Assembly: GCA_046330455.1 (NCBI GenBank)
Contig: JAXLSU010000001.1
Location: 460,868 to 524,867, forward strand
Direction: 5' to 3'
From: CAVQXR01 sp046330455
Lineage (GTDB): Bacteria; Actinomycetota; Thermoleophilia; Gaiellales; Gaiellaceae
Length of the DNA stretch: 64,000 nucleotides
The position numbers and the translations under genes were made by a program. This document shows positions 1 to 8,519 of this stretch, piece after piece (position 1 is the stretch's first letter; each line of letters opens with the position of its first letter). The notes below the pieces were generated by a model. The model saw nothing but the letters and a program-made list of their open reading frames with translations. It had not been told where the DNA came from and searched no databases.

Positions 1-3000
1 TCGGCCTCGGCCCCGGAGCCGCCCCGCTCGGCCGCGAGCATCCGGACGTACGCCTCGTGCACGGGAATGCCGATCTCGCCAAGGAGACCGGCGGCCTCGC
101 CGAGCCTTCCCTCCCCGAGTAGCCCGGCGGCTCGGTGCCAGGGGGACTCGAACAGGGAGGGCCGGACAAGACCGCGGAGGCGCTCCACGTCGCCGATCTC
201 GGTGGTTACGATCACGCCGTCGAAGTACTCGCCGAGCATGGTTCTCGTGGTCGGGGTCAGCCCTGCGAGCAGCTCGTCGATCAGCGCCCCGGCGGCCTCG
301 GGCTCGCCCGCGCCCACGAGGACGCTAGCCGAGGCCGCGAGCGACGGGAACAACAGCTGGGGATCCGCCGCGCCGCGAGCGAACTCGAGCTGCCACGCGG
401 CATCGACGCCGGCCCCCTCGAGATCACCGCGCGCGAGCCGGATCTGGGCGCGACACTTGCGAACCGTCGCGTCCTGATAATGGCCGAGCCGCGTCCCGAG
501 CTCGGCCACGATCGCGTGGCCATGGCCTCGGCCTCGTCCCAGTGACCGAGCGAGTATGCGGAAGCTGCCCGCTCCGACCTCGTCCATCTGACCCCCTCGG
601 CGTTCCCGATCTCGACGGCGGCGGCATGGGCCATCTCGACATACTCGTGGTAGCGTCGTACCTCTCCGAGGTACCCAGCGAGCGCCGCGCTGTTCACGGC
701 GGCCCGGACGAGGGCCTGCCCATAACCGCCGGCCTGTACGAGCGCGACGGACCGCTCGACATCCTCGATCCCTCCGACGTCGCCGAGCAGCACCCGGGCC
801 GTGCCGATCGTGTTGAGCGAGTCCGCCGCAAGCTCGTCGAGCCCGAGCTCGCGGGCCATCGCGAACGCGTCGCGGCCGAGCGCGACCGCCTCGGCGTGGC
901 GCGCCGCCAGCATCAGCATCCGCGCGGCCTCCGCCGTCACGTACGCCTTCTGCGGCGACGGTGGCGCGTCCTTCACGAGCGCGACGCCCTTGTCCAGGTG
1001 CGCGAACATCCGGCTCTGGTTCCCGGCCCGCCAGGCGACGTCCGCAAGGCGTAGGTGGGCCTCCGCCAGATCCTCGACTGCGCCATGCGGCGTGAGAGCG
1101 TCGATCGCCTCGAGCAGCCCGGGCTCTCCCAGGGATTGGTCGCCCATGTGCTCGGCGCGACCTGCTGCGAGCAGCAACCGAGCCCGCTCGAGGCTCTCCG
1201 GCTCGGCAAGCTCCGCGGCCGCGCCGTAGGAGCGCATCGCCGCCGTGTACGCCGACAGGGCAAGGGCCCGATCGCCTGCATCCGTGAGCACGGCGCACAC
1301 GCGGGTGGCCAGGTCGCCCGGATCCTCGCCGGTCGCCCTGGCCAGCTCGAGGGCTGCGACGTAGTGGTGCGCGAGCATCTCCGCGTGATCGTCCGGCCGG
1401 CCCAGTGACTCGATCCAGGCCGCGATCCGCCGGTGGCTCTGTCCACGTCGCGCGCGGGGGATCTGTGAGTAGGCGACGTCGCGCACGAGGGCGTGACGGA
1501 ACACGAACTCGGTCTCGGACGCCACCGAGGAGCGGCGGTCGCGGCGCACGAACTCGAGCCGCTCGAGCGCATGAAGCCGCTCATCGACCTGCCAGCGCGG
1601 CACGTCGGAGATCTCGGCGAGCGCGCCCACCCAGAAGACCTTGCCGATCACGGCAGCGTCCTGGAGCAGCGTCTTGTCCGGCGCGGGCAGCGTGTCGAGC
1701 CTGGCCGCGATGATGCCCTGGAGAGTCTCGGGCAGCGCCAGCTCGGCCACGTCGCCGCGCTCGCGCAGCATGTGAACGTACTCTTCGGCGTACAGGGGGT
1801 TGCCGCCGGCCCGCGCGAGGAGCAGGCTCTGGACGCCCGCGTCGAGCACGGACCGGTCGAGCAGCGATGCGACGAGCCGCGCGGTCTCCTCGTCGGTGAG
1901 CGCCGAGAGCGAGACCGTGAGGGCGTTGCGCTTCCCGCCGCCCCAACCGGGCCGGCGGTCGAGCAGCTCGGGGCGGGCGGTACCGACGACGAGCAGCGGG
2001 ACCCCGCTCGCCCACTCGACCAGGTAGTCGGCGAAATCGAGCAGGTCGTCGTCGGCCCAGTGGAGGTCCTCGAAGACGAGCACGGTGGGACCCTCGTCGG
2101 CGAGAGCCTCGAAGAAGCGCCGCCAGGCCGCGAAGGCCTCACCCCGCCGCTCGCCGCCGAACTCGCTGCCGGAGGCGAGACCGACCAGGGGTCGGAGGTG
2201 CCCCTCGATCCAGCGCGCGTCCGCGTCGCCCTCGACGAGACGCGCCACGATCCCGTGGAGCTTCTCCGCCGCCGCGTCCGCGCGGTCGGTCTCGAGGATC
2301 CCGGCCTGCGCCTTGACCATCTCCCCGAGCGCCCAGTACGTGACCCCGTCGCCGTACGGAAGCGAGCGGCCCTGCCGCCACCAGATCAGCTCCGGATCGG
2401 CGTCGACGGTCTGAAACAGCTCCCAGACGAGGCGGCTCTTCCCGATTCCCGGCACCCCGACGAGCGTGACGAGCTGGGGCGCGCGCTCGCCGCGGGCCCG
2501 GGCGAGCGCGCCCGTCAGCAGCGCCAGCTCCTCGTCGCGCCCGACGAGAGGTGCCTGGCCTCTCTGGACCACATCGACGCCGAAGCGGGAGCGTGCCGCG
2601 ACGACCTCCCAGGCAGAGACAGGCTGCTCCTTTCCCTTCGCGATCACGGGCTCCGCGGCCCGGTACTCGATCGCCCGCTCGGTCGCCCGGAACGTCGTCT
2701 CGTCGACGAGGATGCCCCCGACCGGCGCCGCTGCCTGGAGCCGGGCGCACGTGTTGACCACGTCTCCGGAGGCCAGGCCCTCTCCGCTCGCCGGGCGCGC
2801 GTCGAGCGCGACAACCGCCTCGCCGGTCGTGATCCCGATCCGGATCTGGAGGTCCTGCCCGGCTGTCTCGTTCTCGTCGGCGATCGAGTCGCGAATCGCG
2901 AGCGCGGCCCTGACCGCCCGCTCCGGATCGTCCTCGTGTGCGGCAGGGGCACCGAACAGAGCGACGACGGCGTCTCCGATGAACTTCTCGACCGTGCCGC

Positions 3001-3232
3001 CGTGGTGCTCGAGCTCGCCACGGACCCGGCTGTGGTACCGGCCGAGCAGCGAGCGGACGTCCTCGGGATCGAGCCGCTCCGCCCTGCTCGTGAACCCGGC
3101 AAGGTCGCAGAACAGCACCGACACGACCTTGCGCTCCTCGCGTGCGGGCGACGCCCCGGCGAGCGGCGTGCCGCAGCTCGCACAGAAGCGAGCGTCCGGT
3201 GGTCCCTCGAAACCGCAGGCTGGACAGCGCAC
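1..3232 (-). CDS. Nucleotidyl cyclase-AAA ATPase-TPR signalling protein (frameshifted, 3' end outside window)
   Basis: Multidomain regulator read from a GTG at 3232. Residues 1-25 form a zinc ribbon (CPAC, then CASC). A class III adenylate/guanylate cyclase domain follows (about 35-200), with metal-binding Asp in LFCDLAGFTSR and FIGDAVVALFG. Next is an AAA16-type ATPase (Walker A GVPGIGKSRL near 260; Walker B VLVFEDLHWADD near 390) and a C-terminal TPR-like helical region. Known members of this architecture couple cyclase and STAND-like ATPase modules; the ligand is unknown. The frame breaks near 517: after EAEAMA the downstream frame gives AIVAELGTRLGHY and stays open to the window edge. One missing base would restore MADAIVAEL. 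This is either a sequencing or assembly error or a real truncation. The family call is firm; its role is not. Confidence 0.85.
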
Positions 3233-3290
3233 GTCAAGGCTGACTGTGACCGACGCCCCCGCCCCGGGTCAAGGGTCGCCGGGCGGGCGG

Positions 3291-4310
3291 TCAGGGAGCC
3301 TGGCGCTCGCCGAGCGTCGCCGCGATGTCGAGACGCTCGCCGTCACGGAGGACGACGACGGTGATCTCGTCGCCCGGAGCATGCCTGCGAAGGGCGCTGC
3401 GCAGCTCGTCCGTGGAACGGACGGGAGCGCCGGCGACCTGGACGATCACGTCGCCCGCCTCGATGCCGGCCGAGGCCGCGGGGGACCCGTCGGTGACGGA
3501 GTCGACCCTCGCGCCACCCTCGATGCGAAGCTGCTCGCGCTCGTTCGCGCTCACGTCGCTCGGGATGACGCCGAGGAGCGGCTCGTGGGCAGCGCCCGTC
3601 TCGATGAGTTGGTTTACGACGCGGATCGCGGTCGGGGACGGGATCGCGAACCCGAGCGAGTTGGCGTTCTCGGTCGCCGGAATGCCGGCCGTGTTGATGC
3701 CGATCACCTGACCCTCGGCGTTGAACAACGCGCCGCCCGAGTTGCCGGGCGAGATCGGGGCGTCCGTCTGGATCAGGTCGATATAGACGCTCTGGTCGAG
3801 CGAGCGATGCAGGGCCGAGACGATTCCCGAGGTCACCGTGTTCGAGAAGCCGAGCGGGTTGCCGACCGCGATCGCGAGCTCGCCAACCCGGGGGAGCTCC
3901 TCCGCGAACGTCGCCTCGGCGAGGTCGTGGTGGTCGGTCTCGAGAATCGCGAGGTCGGTTCCCGGATCGGTTGCCCGAACCTGCGCTGGAGTCCGGTCGC
4001 CGTTCGAGAGGATCAGCCCGACCCGGCCGGCTCCCGCGACGACGTGGTCGTTCGTGACGACGATGCCGTGCTCGGCGTCGTAGACGACGCCGCTCCCCTG
4101 ACCGGCGTCGGTGACGACCGAGACGATCGACGGCGCGACGTGGTCGACGAGGTCGGGGATGAGATCGAGGGCGGTGAGCTCACCGCCCGGGCTCGGCGCC
4201 GTGGAGGCGGGCCCGGAGCCGTCCGATCCGGAGGAGCTGCCGCACGCGACGAGCACCGTCGCCACGCACGGGAGAGCGAGCACGCAGAGGAGGCGCCAAC
4301 GATTCCGCAC
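3291..4310 (-). CDS. HtrA/DegP-like S1C serine protease with PDZ domain, lipoprotein (copy 1)
   Basis: Envelope quality-control protease of 339 aa. It starts with a lipoprotein signal peptide ending in the lipobox LVAC (Cys near 23), then a Ser/Gly linker, a trypsin-fold domain with the triad His89 (NDHVV), Asp119 (GTDLAIL) and Ser191 (GNSGGALF), and one C-terminal PDZ domain (about 240-335). It should act on misfolded exported proteins at the outer face of the membrane. The GTG start lies 6 nt after a TAGAAA -10-like box. It is followed upstream, in the same orientation, by a close paralogue, so the pair is a tandem duplication. Substrates cannot be told from sequence. Confidence 0.93.
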   Translation of the reverse strand: MRNRWRLLCVLALPCVATVLVACGSSSGSDGSGPASTAPSPGGELTALDLIPDLVDHVAPSIVSVVTDAGQGSGVVYDAEHGIVVTNDHVVAGAGRVGLILSNGDRTPAQVRATDPGTDLAILETDHHDLAEATFAEELPRVGELAIAVGNPLGFSNTVTSGIVSALHRSLDQSVYIDLIQTDAPISPGNSGGALFNAEGQVIGINTAGIPATENANSLGFAIPSPTAIRVVNQLIETGAAHEPLLGVIPSDVSANEREQLRIEGGARVDSVTDGSPAASAGIEAGDVIVQVAGAPVRSTDELRSALRRHAPGDEITVVVLRDGERLDIAATLGERQAP

Positions 4311-4316
4311 CGGACC

Positions 4317-4322
4317 TTTCTA
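4317..4322 (-). promoter_or_regulatory. -10-like box TAGAAA, 6 nt before htrA copy 1 start
   Basis: Read on the minus strand the box is TAGAAA and the GTG start follows after 6 nt. The spacing puts the expected transcription start at or next to the start codon, so a leaderless mRNA is likely. One of a recurrent set in this window. Confidence 0.45.
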
Positions 4323-4426
4323 CCCCATGCCGGCACGGGCGGTGCACCGAAGCGGGCGCTTCCCGCCGGAGCGGACGACTGCGGCCCGCCGGTCGGCGGG
4401 CCGCAACCGTCGGGGAGAGGAAGGGT

Positions 4427-5452
4427 CTAGCGGGAGCCGAGGGTGGCGGTCAGCTCGACCCGCTCGCCGTTTCGCAGGACGACGACGCTCACCTGATCGC
4501 CGGGAGCGTGGCTGCGGAGGGCGCTCAGGAGCTCGCCCATCGAGGTGACCGGCTGTCCTCCGAGCTCGACGACGACGTCGCCGGGCTCGAGGCCCGCGGC
4601 TGCGGCCGCGGAGCCCTGGTCGACGGACTCGACCTTGACCCCGCCGTCGACGCCGAGCTCTGCCCGCTCGTCGGCGGTGAGCTCGCCGGCCCGGATGCCG
4701 AGCAGGGGCTGCTGCGCCGTACCCGTCTGGAGCAGCTGCTCGACGACGCGGAGCACCGTCGGCGACGGAATCGCGAAGCCGAGCGAGTTCGCGTTCTCGG
4801 TCGCGGGAATGCCGGCGGAGTTGATCCCGATCACCTGACCCTGCTCGTTGATGAGGGCACCGCCCGAGTTGCCGGGCGAGATCGGGGCGTCCGTCTGGAT
4901 CAGGTCGACGTACGTGGTCTCGTCGAGCGAGCGATGCAGGGCCGAGACGATGCCGGCCGTGACCGTGTTCTCGAAGCCGAGCGGGTTACCGACCGCGATT
5001 GCCAGCTCCCCGACGCGCGGAAGCTGTTCGGCGAACGGCACGGCGGTCAGGCCTTTGGCATCGGTCTGGAGGACGGCGAGGTCGGTCGCTGGATCCGTCG
5101 CACGCACCTGCGCGGGCACCCTGTCACCGTTCGCGAGGACGAGCTCGACCCGGCTCGCGCCCTGCACCACGTGGTTGTTCGTGACGACGACGCCCTTGGC
5201 GGCGTCGTAGACGACGCCGCTGCCCTGGCCCGTGTCGGTGATCACCGAGACGATCGACGGGGCGACCTTCTCGACCAGGTCGGGAATCAGCTGGTAGGCG
5301 GCGACGCTGGAGCTGGCGACGAGCGGTGTGGAAGCAGCGGTCGTCGCTGCGGCACTCGAGGTGCTTGCCGGCGACGATCCGCCGCAGGCTGCGAGCCCGA
5401 CGGCGACGGCCGGGACGACGAGCGCTGAAGCGATCTTGAGGCGTGTGTTCAT
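4427..5452 (-). CDS. HtrA/DegP-like S1C serine protease with PDZ domain, lipoprotein (copy 2)
   Basis: Paralogue of the protease downstream, 341 aa, same layout: lipoprotein signal peptide (lipobox LAAC near 20-23), low-complexity Ser/Ala/Thr linker, chymotrypsin-fold domain with His94 (TNNHVV), Asp124 (ATDLAVL) and Ser196 (GNSGGALI), then a PDZ domain. Long stretches around the catalytic core are identical to copy 1, whereas the linkers and PDZ domains differ more, which suggests recent duplication with different regulation or peptide sensing. The ATG is preceded by GGAGGG, with a TACAAC box directly upstream. About 115 bp separate the two copies, so each may have its own promoter. Confidence 0.93.
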   Translation of the reverse strand: MNTRLKIASALVVPAVAVGLAACGGSSPASTSSAAATTAASTPLVASSSVAAYQLIPDLVEKVAPSIVSVITDTGQGSGVVYDAAKGVVVTNNHVVQGASRVELVLANGDRVPAQVRATDPATDLAVLQTDAKGLTAVPFAEQLPRVGELAIAVGNPLGFENTVTAGIVSALHRSLDETTYVDLIQTDAPISPGNSGGALINEQGQVIGINSAGIPATENANSLGFAIPSPTVLRVVEQLLQTGTAQQPLLGIRAGELTADERAELGVDGGVKVESVDQGSAAAAAGLEPGDVVVELGGQPVTSMGELLSALRSHAPGDQVSVVVLRNGERVELTATLGSR

Positions 5453-5571
5453 CCCTCCGTTGTATCGACCTCCGGATGGACGGTGGTTGCCTCTCGTTAA
5501 GGCGCGTTGAGCCTGCCGTTAACCCGTGTTGGGAAGGGGGCGTCGCCGGGCCGCGGCCGGGCCGGCCCGTC

Positions 5572-5577
5572 TAGCAT
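5572..5577 (+). promoter_or_regulatory. -10-like box TAGCAT before the M20 hydrolase gene
   Basis: TAGCAT ends 7 nt before the ATG at 5585 and no Shine-Dalgarno sequence is visible. The arrangement fits leaderless transcription and supports choosing this ATG rather than starts further upstream in the same frame. Confidence 0.45.
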
Positions 5578-5584
5578 CCCCGGC

Positions 5585-6892
5585 ATGGCGCCCGTCGACG
5601 ACGTCGATGCCCGGATCGAGGACGGAACCCAGGAGCTCGTGGAGCTGTGCCGGACGCTCGTCCGGCACGACACGACCGCGGTCGATCTGTCACCCGGGTC
5701 AGCGCACCTGGAGAACGACGAGGCGGCCTGTCAGGCCGTGATCGCCGGGCGGCTGCGTGCGCTCGGCGCCGACGTCGATCAGTGGGAGCCCGACGCGGAC
5801 GCCCTCCGCAGTCACCCGATGATGCCTCCGTGGCACCACTACCGGGGCCGCCCGATCACCGTCGGCGTCTTCCGCGGGACGGGGGGTGGGCGGTCGCTCG
5901 TCGTCAACGGGCACATCGATGTCGTCGACGCCGGCGAGGCGGCGAGCTGGACGACGCCGCCGTTTGCCGCCGACGTGCGCGACGGGCGTGTCTACGGTCG
6001 GGGGGCGGTCGACATGAAGGGTGGGATCGCCGCCGCGCTCGTCGCCCTCGGGGCGCTCGCCGCCGCCGGCGTCCGGCTGCGAGGCGACGTGATCTTCGAG
6101 GCTGTCACCGACGAGGAGACCTGCGCGATGGGGACGGTCGCCGCGATCGAGCGTGGCTATCGCGGCGACGCTGGGCTCGTGCCCGAGCCCACGCGGCTGA
6201 ACCTCTGGATCGCCACCCGCGGGCTGCTGCACGGCACGCTCTCGGTGCCGGGCCGGTCGGCGCACGCGGAGGTCAACCAGCCTCCGTGGCGAGACGGCGG
6301 CGGCGTGAATGCGATCCAGAAGGCGGCGTACCTGCTCGGAGCCCTGGACGGGCTCACAAACGCGTGGTCGGAACGGTCCGACAAGCAGCACCCGCTCCTC
6401 GGCACGCCGGGAATCCACCCGACGATCATCCGTGGCGGCGTCTTCATCTCGAACGTCCCGGAGCGATGCGAGGTCGCGCTCAACACGACGTACCTCCCGG
6501 GTAACGCCGACCCATCGGGCTACGGGTCGGTGCCGCGCGGGGAGATCGAGCAGGCGGTCGCGCGGGCAGCCGCCGCCGACGGCTGGCTCTCCGAGCATCC
6601 GCCCGCGTGGTCGTGGTACACGGATTACCCGCCGTCCGAGATCGATCCGAAGCATCCGATCGTGGCGGTCGCGCAGCAGGCCGCACGCGAGCTCGGCTTC
6701 GAGGGCCGCGCCGAGGGGATCGACACGACCTACGACGGCGCGCTGCTCACACGGTTTGCGAAGACACCGAGCCCGGCCTTCGGCGCGGGCGACCTCGGGC
6801 GTGCCCATGCGCCCGACGAATGGGTCGGCGTCGACGAGCTCGTCGCCGGGGCGCGCGTCTACGCCCGCGCGATCCTCGCGTGGTGCGGATGA
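5585..6892 (+). CDS. M20-family metallo-amidohydrolase (ArgE/DapE type)
   Basis: Cytosolic di-zinc hydrolase, 435 aa from the ATG at 5585. Metal-site motifs typical of M20 enzymes are present: VVNGHIDVVDAG (His ligand), GRGAVDMKGG (bridging Asp), VTDEETCAMGT (catalytic Glu and ligand Glu), and a late His in GRAHAPDEW. The dimerisation domain is in the middle. Members deacylate N-acyl amino acids or hydrolyse N-carbamoyl or succinyl amino acids. Substrate here is unknown; the class-III aminotransferase just downstream suggests amino-acid or amine breakdown rather than arginine or lysine synthesis. Separated from that gene by about 140 bp holding two repeat copies. Confidence 0.88.
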   Translation: MAPVDDVDARIEDGTQELVELCRTLVRHDTTAVDLSPGSAHLENDEAACQAVIAGRLRALGADVDQWEPDADALRSHPMMPPWHHYRGRPITVGVFRGTGGGRSLVVNGHIDVVDAGEAASWTTPPFAADVRDGRVYGRGAVDMKGGIAAALVALGALAAAGVRLRGDVIFEAVTDEETCAMGTVAAIERGYRGDAGLVPEPTRLNLWIATRGLLHGTLSVPGRSAHAEVNQPPWRDGGGVNAIQKAAYLLGALDGLTNAWSERSDKQHPLLGTPGIHPTIIRGGVFISNVPERCEVALNTTYLPGNADPSGYGSVPRGEIEQAVARAAAADGWLSEHPPAWSWYTDYPPSEIDPKHPIVAVAQQAARELGFEGRAEGIDTTYDGALLTRFAKTPSPAFGAGDLGRAHAPDEWVGVDELVAGARVYARAILAWCG

Positions 6893-6915
6893 GCCCCTCG
6901 CGGTGTGGAGTGCAC

Positions 6916-7000
6916 GGCCGGATGAGGTCCGGCCCCTACATGGATGGGACCGACGTCGCCGGTGCCCGTGAGGTTGTAGGGGCGGGATCTCATCCCGCCC
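6916..7000. repeat. Dispersed palindrome family A, two copies
   Basis: Copies at 6916-6939 and 6976-7000 in opposite orientation. The second has the consensus form: GTAG flank, arm GGGCGGGAT, three-base loop, arm ATCCCGCCC. The first is the GGCCGGAT variant with a substitution in one arm. They fill the gap between the M20 hydrolase and aminotransferase genes. A hairpin at RNA level is expected; no protein is encoded. Confidence 0.9.
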
Positions 7001-7036
7001 GGCCGGTGTGTTGACCGCAGGCGAAGGGGGATCAGG

Positions 7037-8392
7037 ATGACGTGCGCTGTGGTAGGGGCAAGCGAGACGGCCGTCTTCCCGAGAGAGCTCGACCGGGCCT
7101 ATCCGCTGATCGAGCGCGCGAAGGGCGTCTGGCTCTACGACGCCGCCGGGAACGAGATCCTCGACGCGGTGGGAGGCGGGGCGATGGTGACGAGCCTCGG
7201 CCACGGCGTGCCGGAGATCGTCGAGGCGGCGCGGGCGCAGGCGGAACGGATCTCGTTCGTCTACAACCTCCGCGCGACGACTCCGCCCCAGGAGCAGCTC
7301 GCGGCCGAGCTCGCCCGGCTCGCGCCCGGCTACCCACGCGTGCACTTCGTCACGGGCGGCTCCGAGGCGAACGAGCTGGCGCTGCGCCTGGCCCGCAGCT
7401 ACCACGTGGAGCGCGGCGAGCCGGCGCGGCAGCGATTCGTCACGCAGGCGCAGGCCTACCACGGCCCGACCTGGGCGACGCTCTCGATGACCGGACGGCC
7501 GGGACTGCACCATCACTACGGTCCCTACCTGAGCCCGCAGCTTCACATCCCGCCCTCGACCTGGAGATTCGATCCGACGGGTGAGGCCGCCCTCGAGGCG
7601 CTCGATCGGGCGCTCGCGGAGGCCGGGCCGGGGACGGTGGCCGGGTTCTTCTGCGAGGCGGTCAGCGCCGCGGCGCTCCCCGGCTACTCGCCGCCCGAGC
7701 GCTTCTGGCGCGGGCTCGACGAGCGCCGGCGCGAGCACGGCTTCCTCGTCCTCGTCGACGAGGTCGTGACCGGCGTCGGACGCACGGGAACCTGGTTCGC
7801 CTCCCAGCAGCTGCCGCTTCAGCCCGACATCGTCTCGACGGCCAAGGGGCTGGGCGCCGGCTACGCGCCCGTCGGCGCGGTGCTGTGCCGCGAGCACGTC
7901 TACGAGGCGTTCGCCGCCGGCTCGCGCGAGTTCGAGCACGGGCACACCTGGGACGGTGCACCGCTGTCGTGCGCGGTCGCCCTCGCCGTCCTTGCCTACC
8001 TCCAGCAGCATCGGCTCGTCGAGCGCGTCGCAGCCCGCGGGCCGGCGTTGCGAGACGAGCTCGAGACCGCGCTCGCAGGCTGCTCGATCGTGAAGGAGGT
8101 ACGCGGGCGTGGGTTCCTGCTCGGCATCGACTACGTCGACCCTCGCGACGGCACGTCGTTCCTGCCGATCGAGCTGCGGGTGGCGGGTCGGATCAACGAG
8201 GAGGCGCTCCGACGCGGCCTCCTCGTCTACTCGACCCAGCCGACGGCCGACGGCTACGCAGGCGACCAGACGCTCCTGACGCCTGCCTTCGTCTCGACCG
8301 ATGCAGAGCTCGCCCTCATCGTCGAACGCATGGCCGAGACGGTGCGGGCGGTCGAGCAGGAGATCGAGCCGCTGCTCGTGAGCGCTGCCTGA
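7037..8392 (+). CDS. Class-III PLP-dependent aminotransferase (omega-amino acid type)
   Basis: Fold-type I aminotransferase, 451 aa, close to the normal length. Recognisable blocks are VTGGSEANELALRLAR (cofactor phosphate binding), LVLVDEVVTGVGRTG (Asp contacting the pyridine nitrogen) and VSTAKGLGAGYAPVGAV with the Schiff-base Lys270. The family moves amino groups from omega-amino acids, polyamines or beta-alanine to pyruvate or 2-oxoglutarate. The start ATG follows a purine-rich AAGGGGGATCAGG sequence. It probably works with the upstream M20 hydrolase, but the substrate cannot be named. Confidence 0.9.
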   Translation: MTCAVVGASETAVFPRELDRAYPLIERAKGVWLYDAAGNEILDAVGGGAMVTSLGHGVPEIVEAARAQAERISFVYNLRATTPPQEQLAAELARLAPGYPRVHFVTGGSEANELALRLARSYHVERGEPARQRFVTQAQAYHGPTWATLSMTGRPGLHHHYGPYLSPQLHIPPSTWRFDPTGEAALEALDRALAEAGPGTVAGFFCEAVSAAALPGYSPPERFWRGLDERRREHGFLVLVDEVVTGVGRTGTWFASQQLPLQPDIVSTAKGLGAGYAPVGAVLCREHVYEAFAAGSREFEHGHTWDGAPLSCAVALAVLAYLQQHRLVERVAARGPALRDELETALAGCSIVKEVRGRGFLLGIDYVDPRDGTSFLPIELRVAGRINEEALRRGLLVYSTQPTADGYAGDQTLLTPAFVSTDAELALIVERMAETVRAVEQEIEPLLVSAA

Positions 8393-8401
8393 CCGGTTTC
8401 G

Positions 8402-8427
8402 GGAACCCTGGGGCGCTCGCACCGGTC
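8402..8427 (+). promoter_or_regulatory. Possible ECF-type promoter, GGAAC-N16-CGGTC
   Basis: GGAAC at 8402-8406 and CGGTC at 8423-8427 are separated by 16 nt, the arrangement seen at many ECF-sigma promoters. It lies 93 nt before the sigma factor start. It could be autoregulatory, but such short motifs are common in GC-rich DNA. Confidence 0.35.
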
Positions 8428-8519
8428 AGAGGGGAGCCCGTCCCGATGCGACACTCAAGGATCGGGCTCGCCGGACACTCATCAGGAACGAGAGGAACGA
8501 CGATGCGCAGGGAGCCACG

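Noticed and set aside
1493..4430. Long plus-strand open frames opposite the cyclase and HtrA genes
   Set aside because: Arg/Ala/Pro-rich shadow translations with no family motifs; expected in about 70% GC DNA opposite real genes.
6916..7000. Insertion-sequence ends
   Set aside because: The palindromes are short, have no paired ends around a transposase, and occur singly in many gaps.
5699..8422. 907-codon minus-strand open frame opposite the M20 and aminotransferase genes
   Set aside because: It spans two well-supported genes and a repeat on the other strand and has no recognisable domain.
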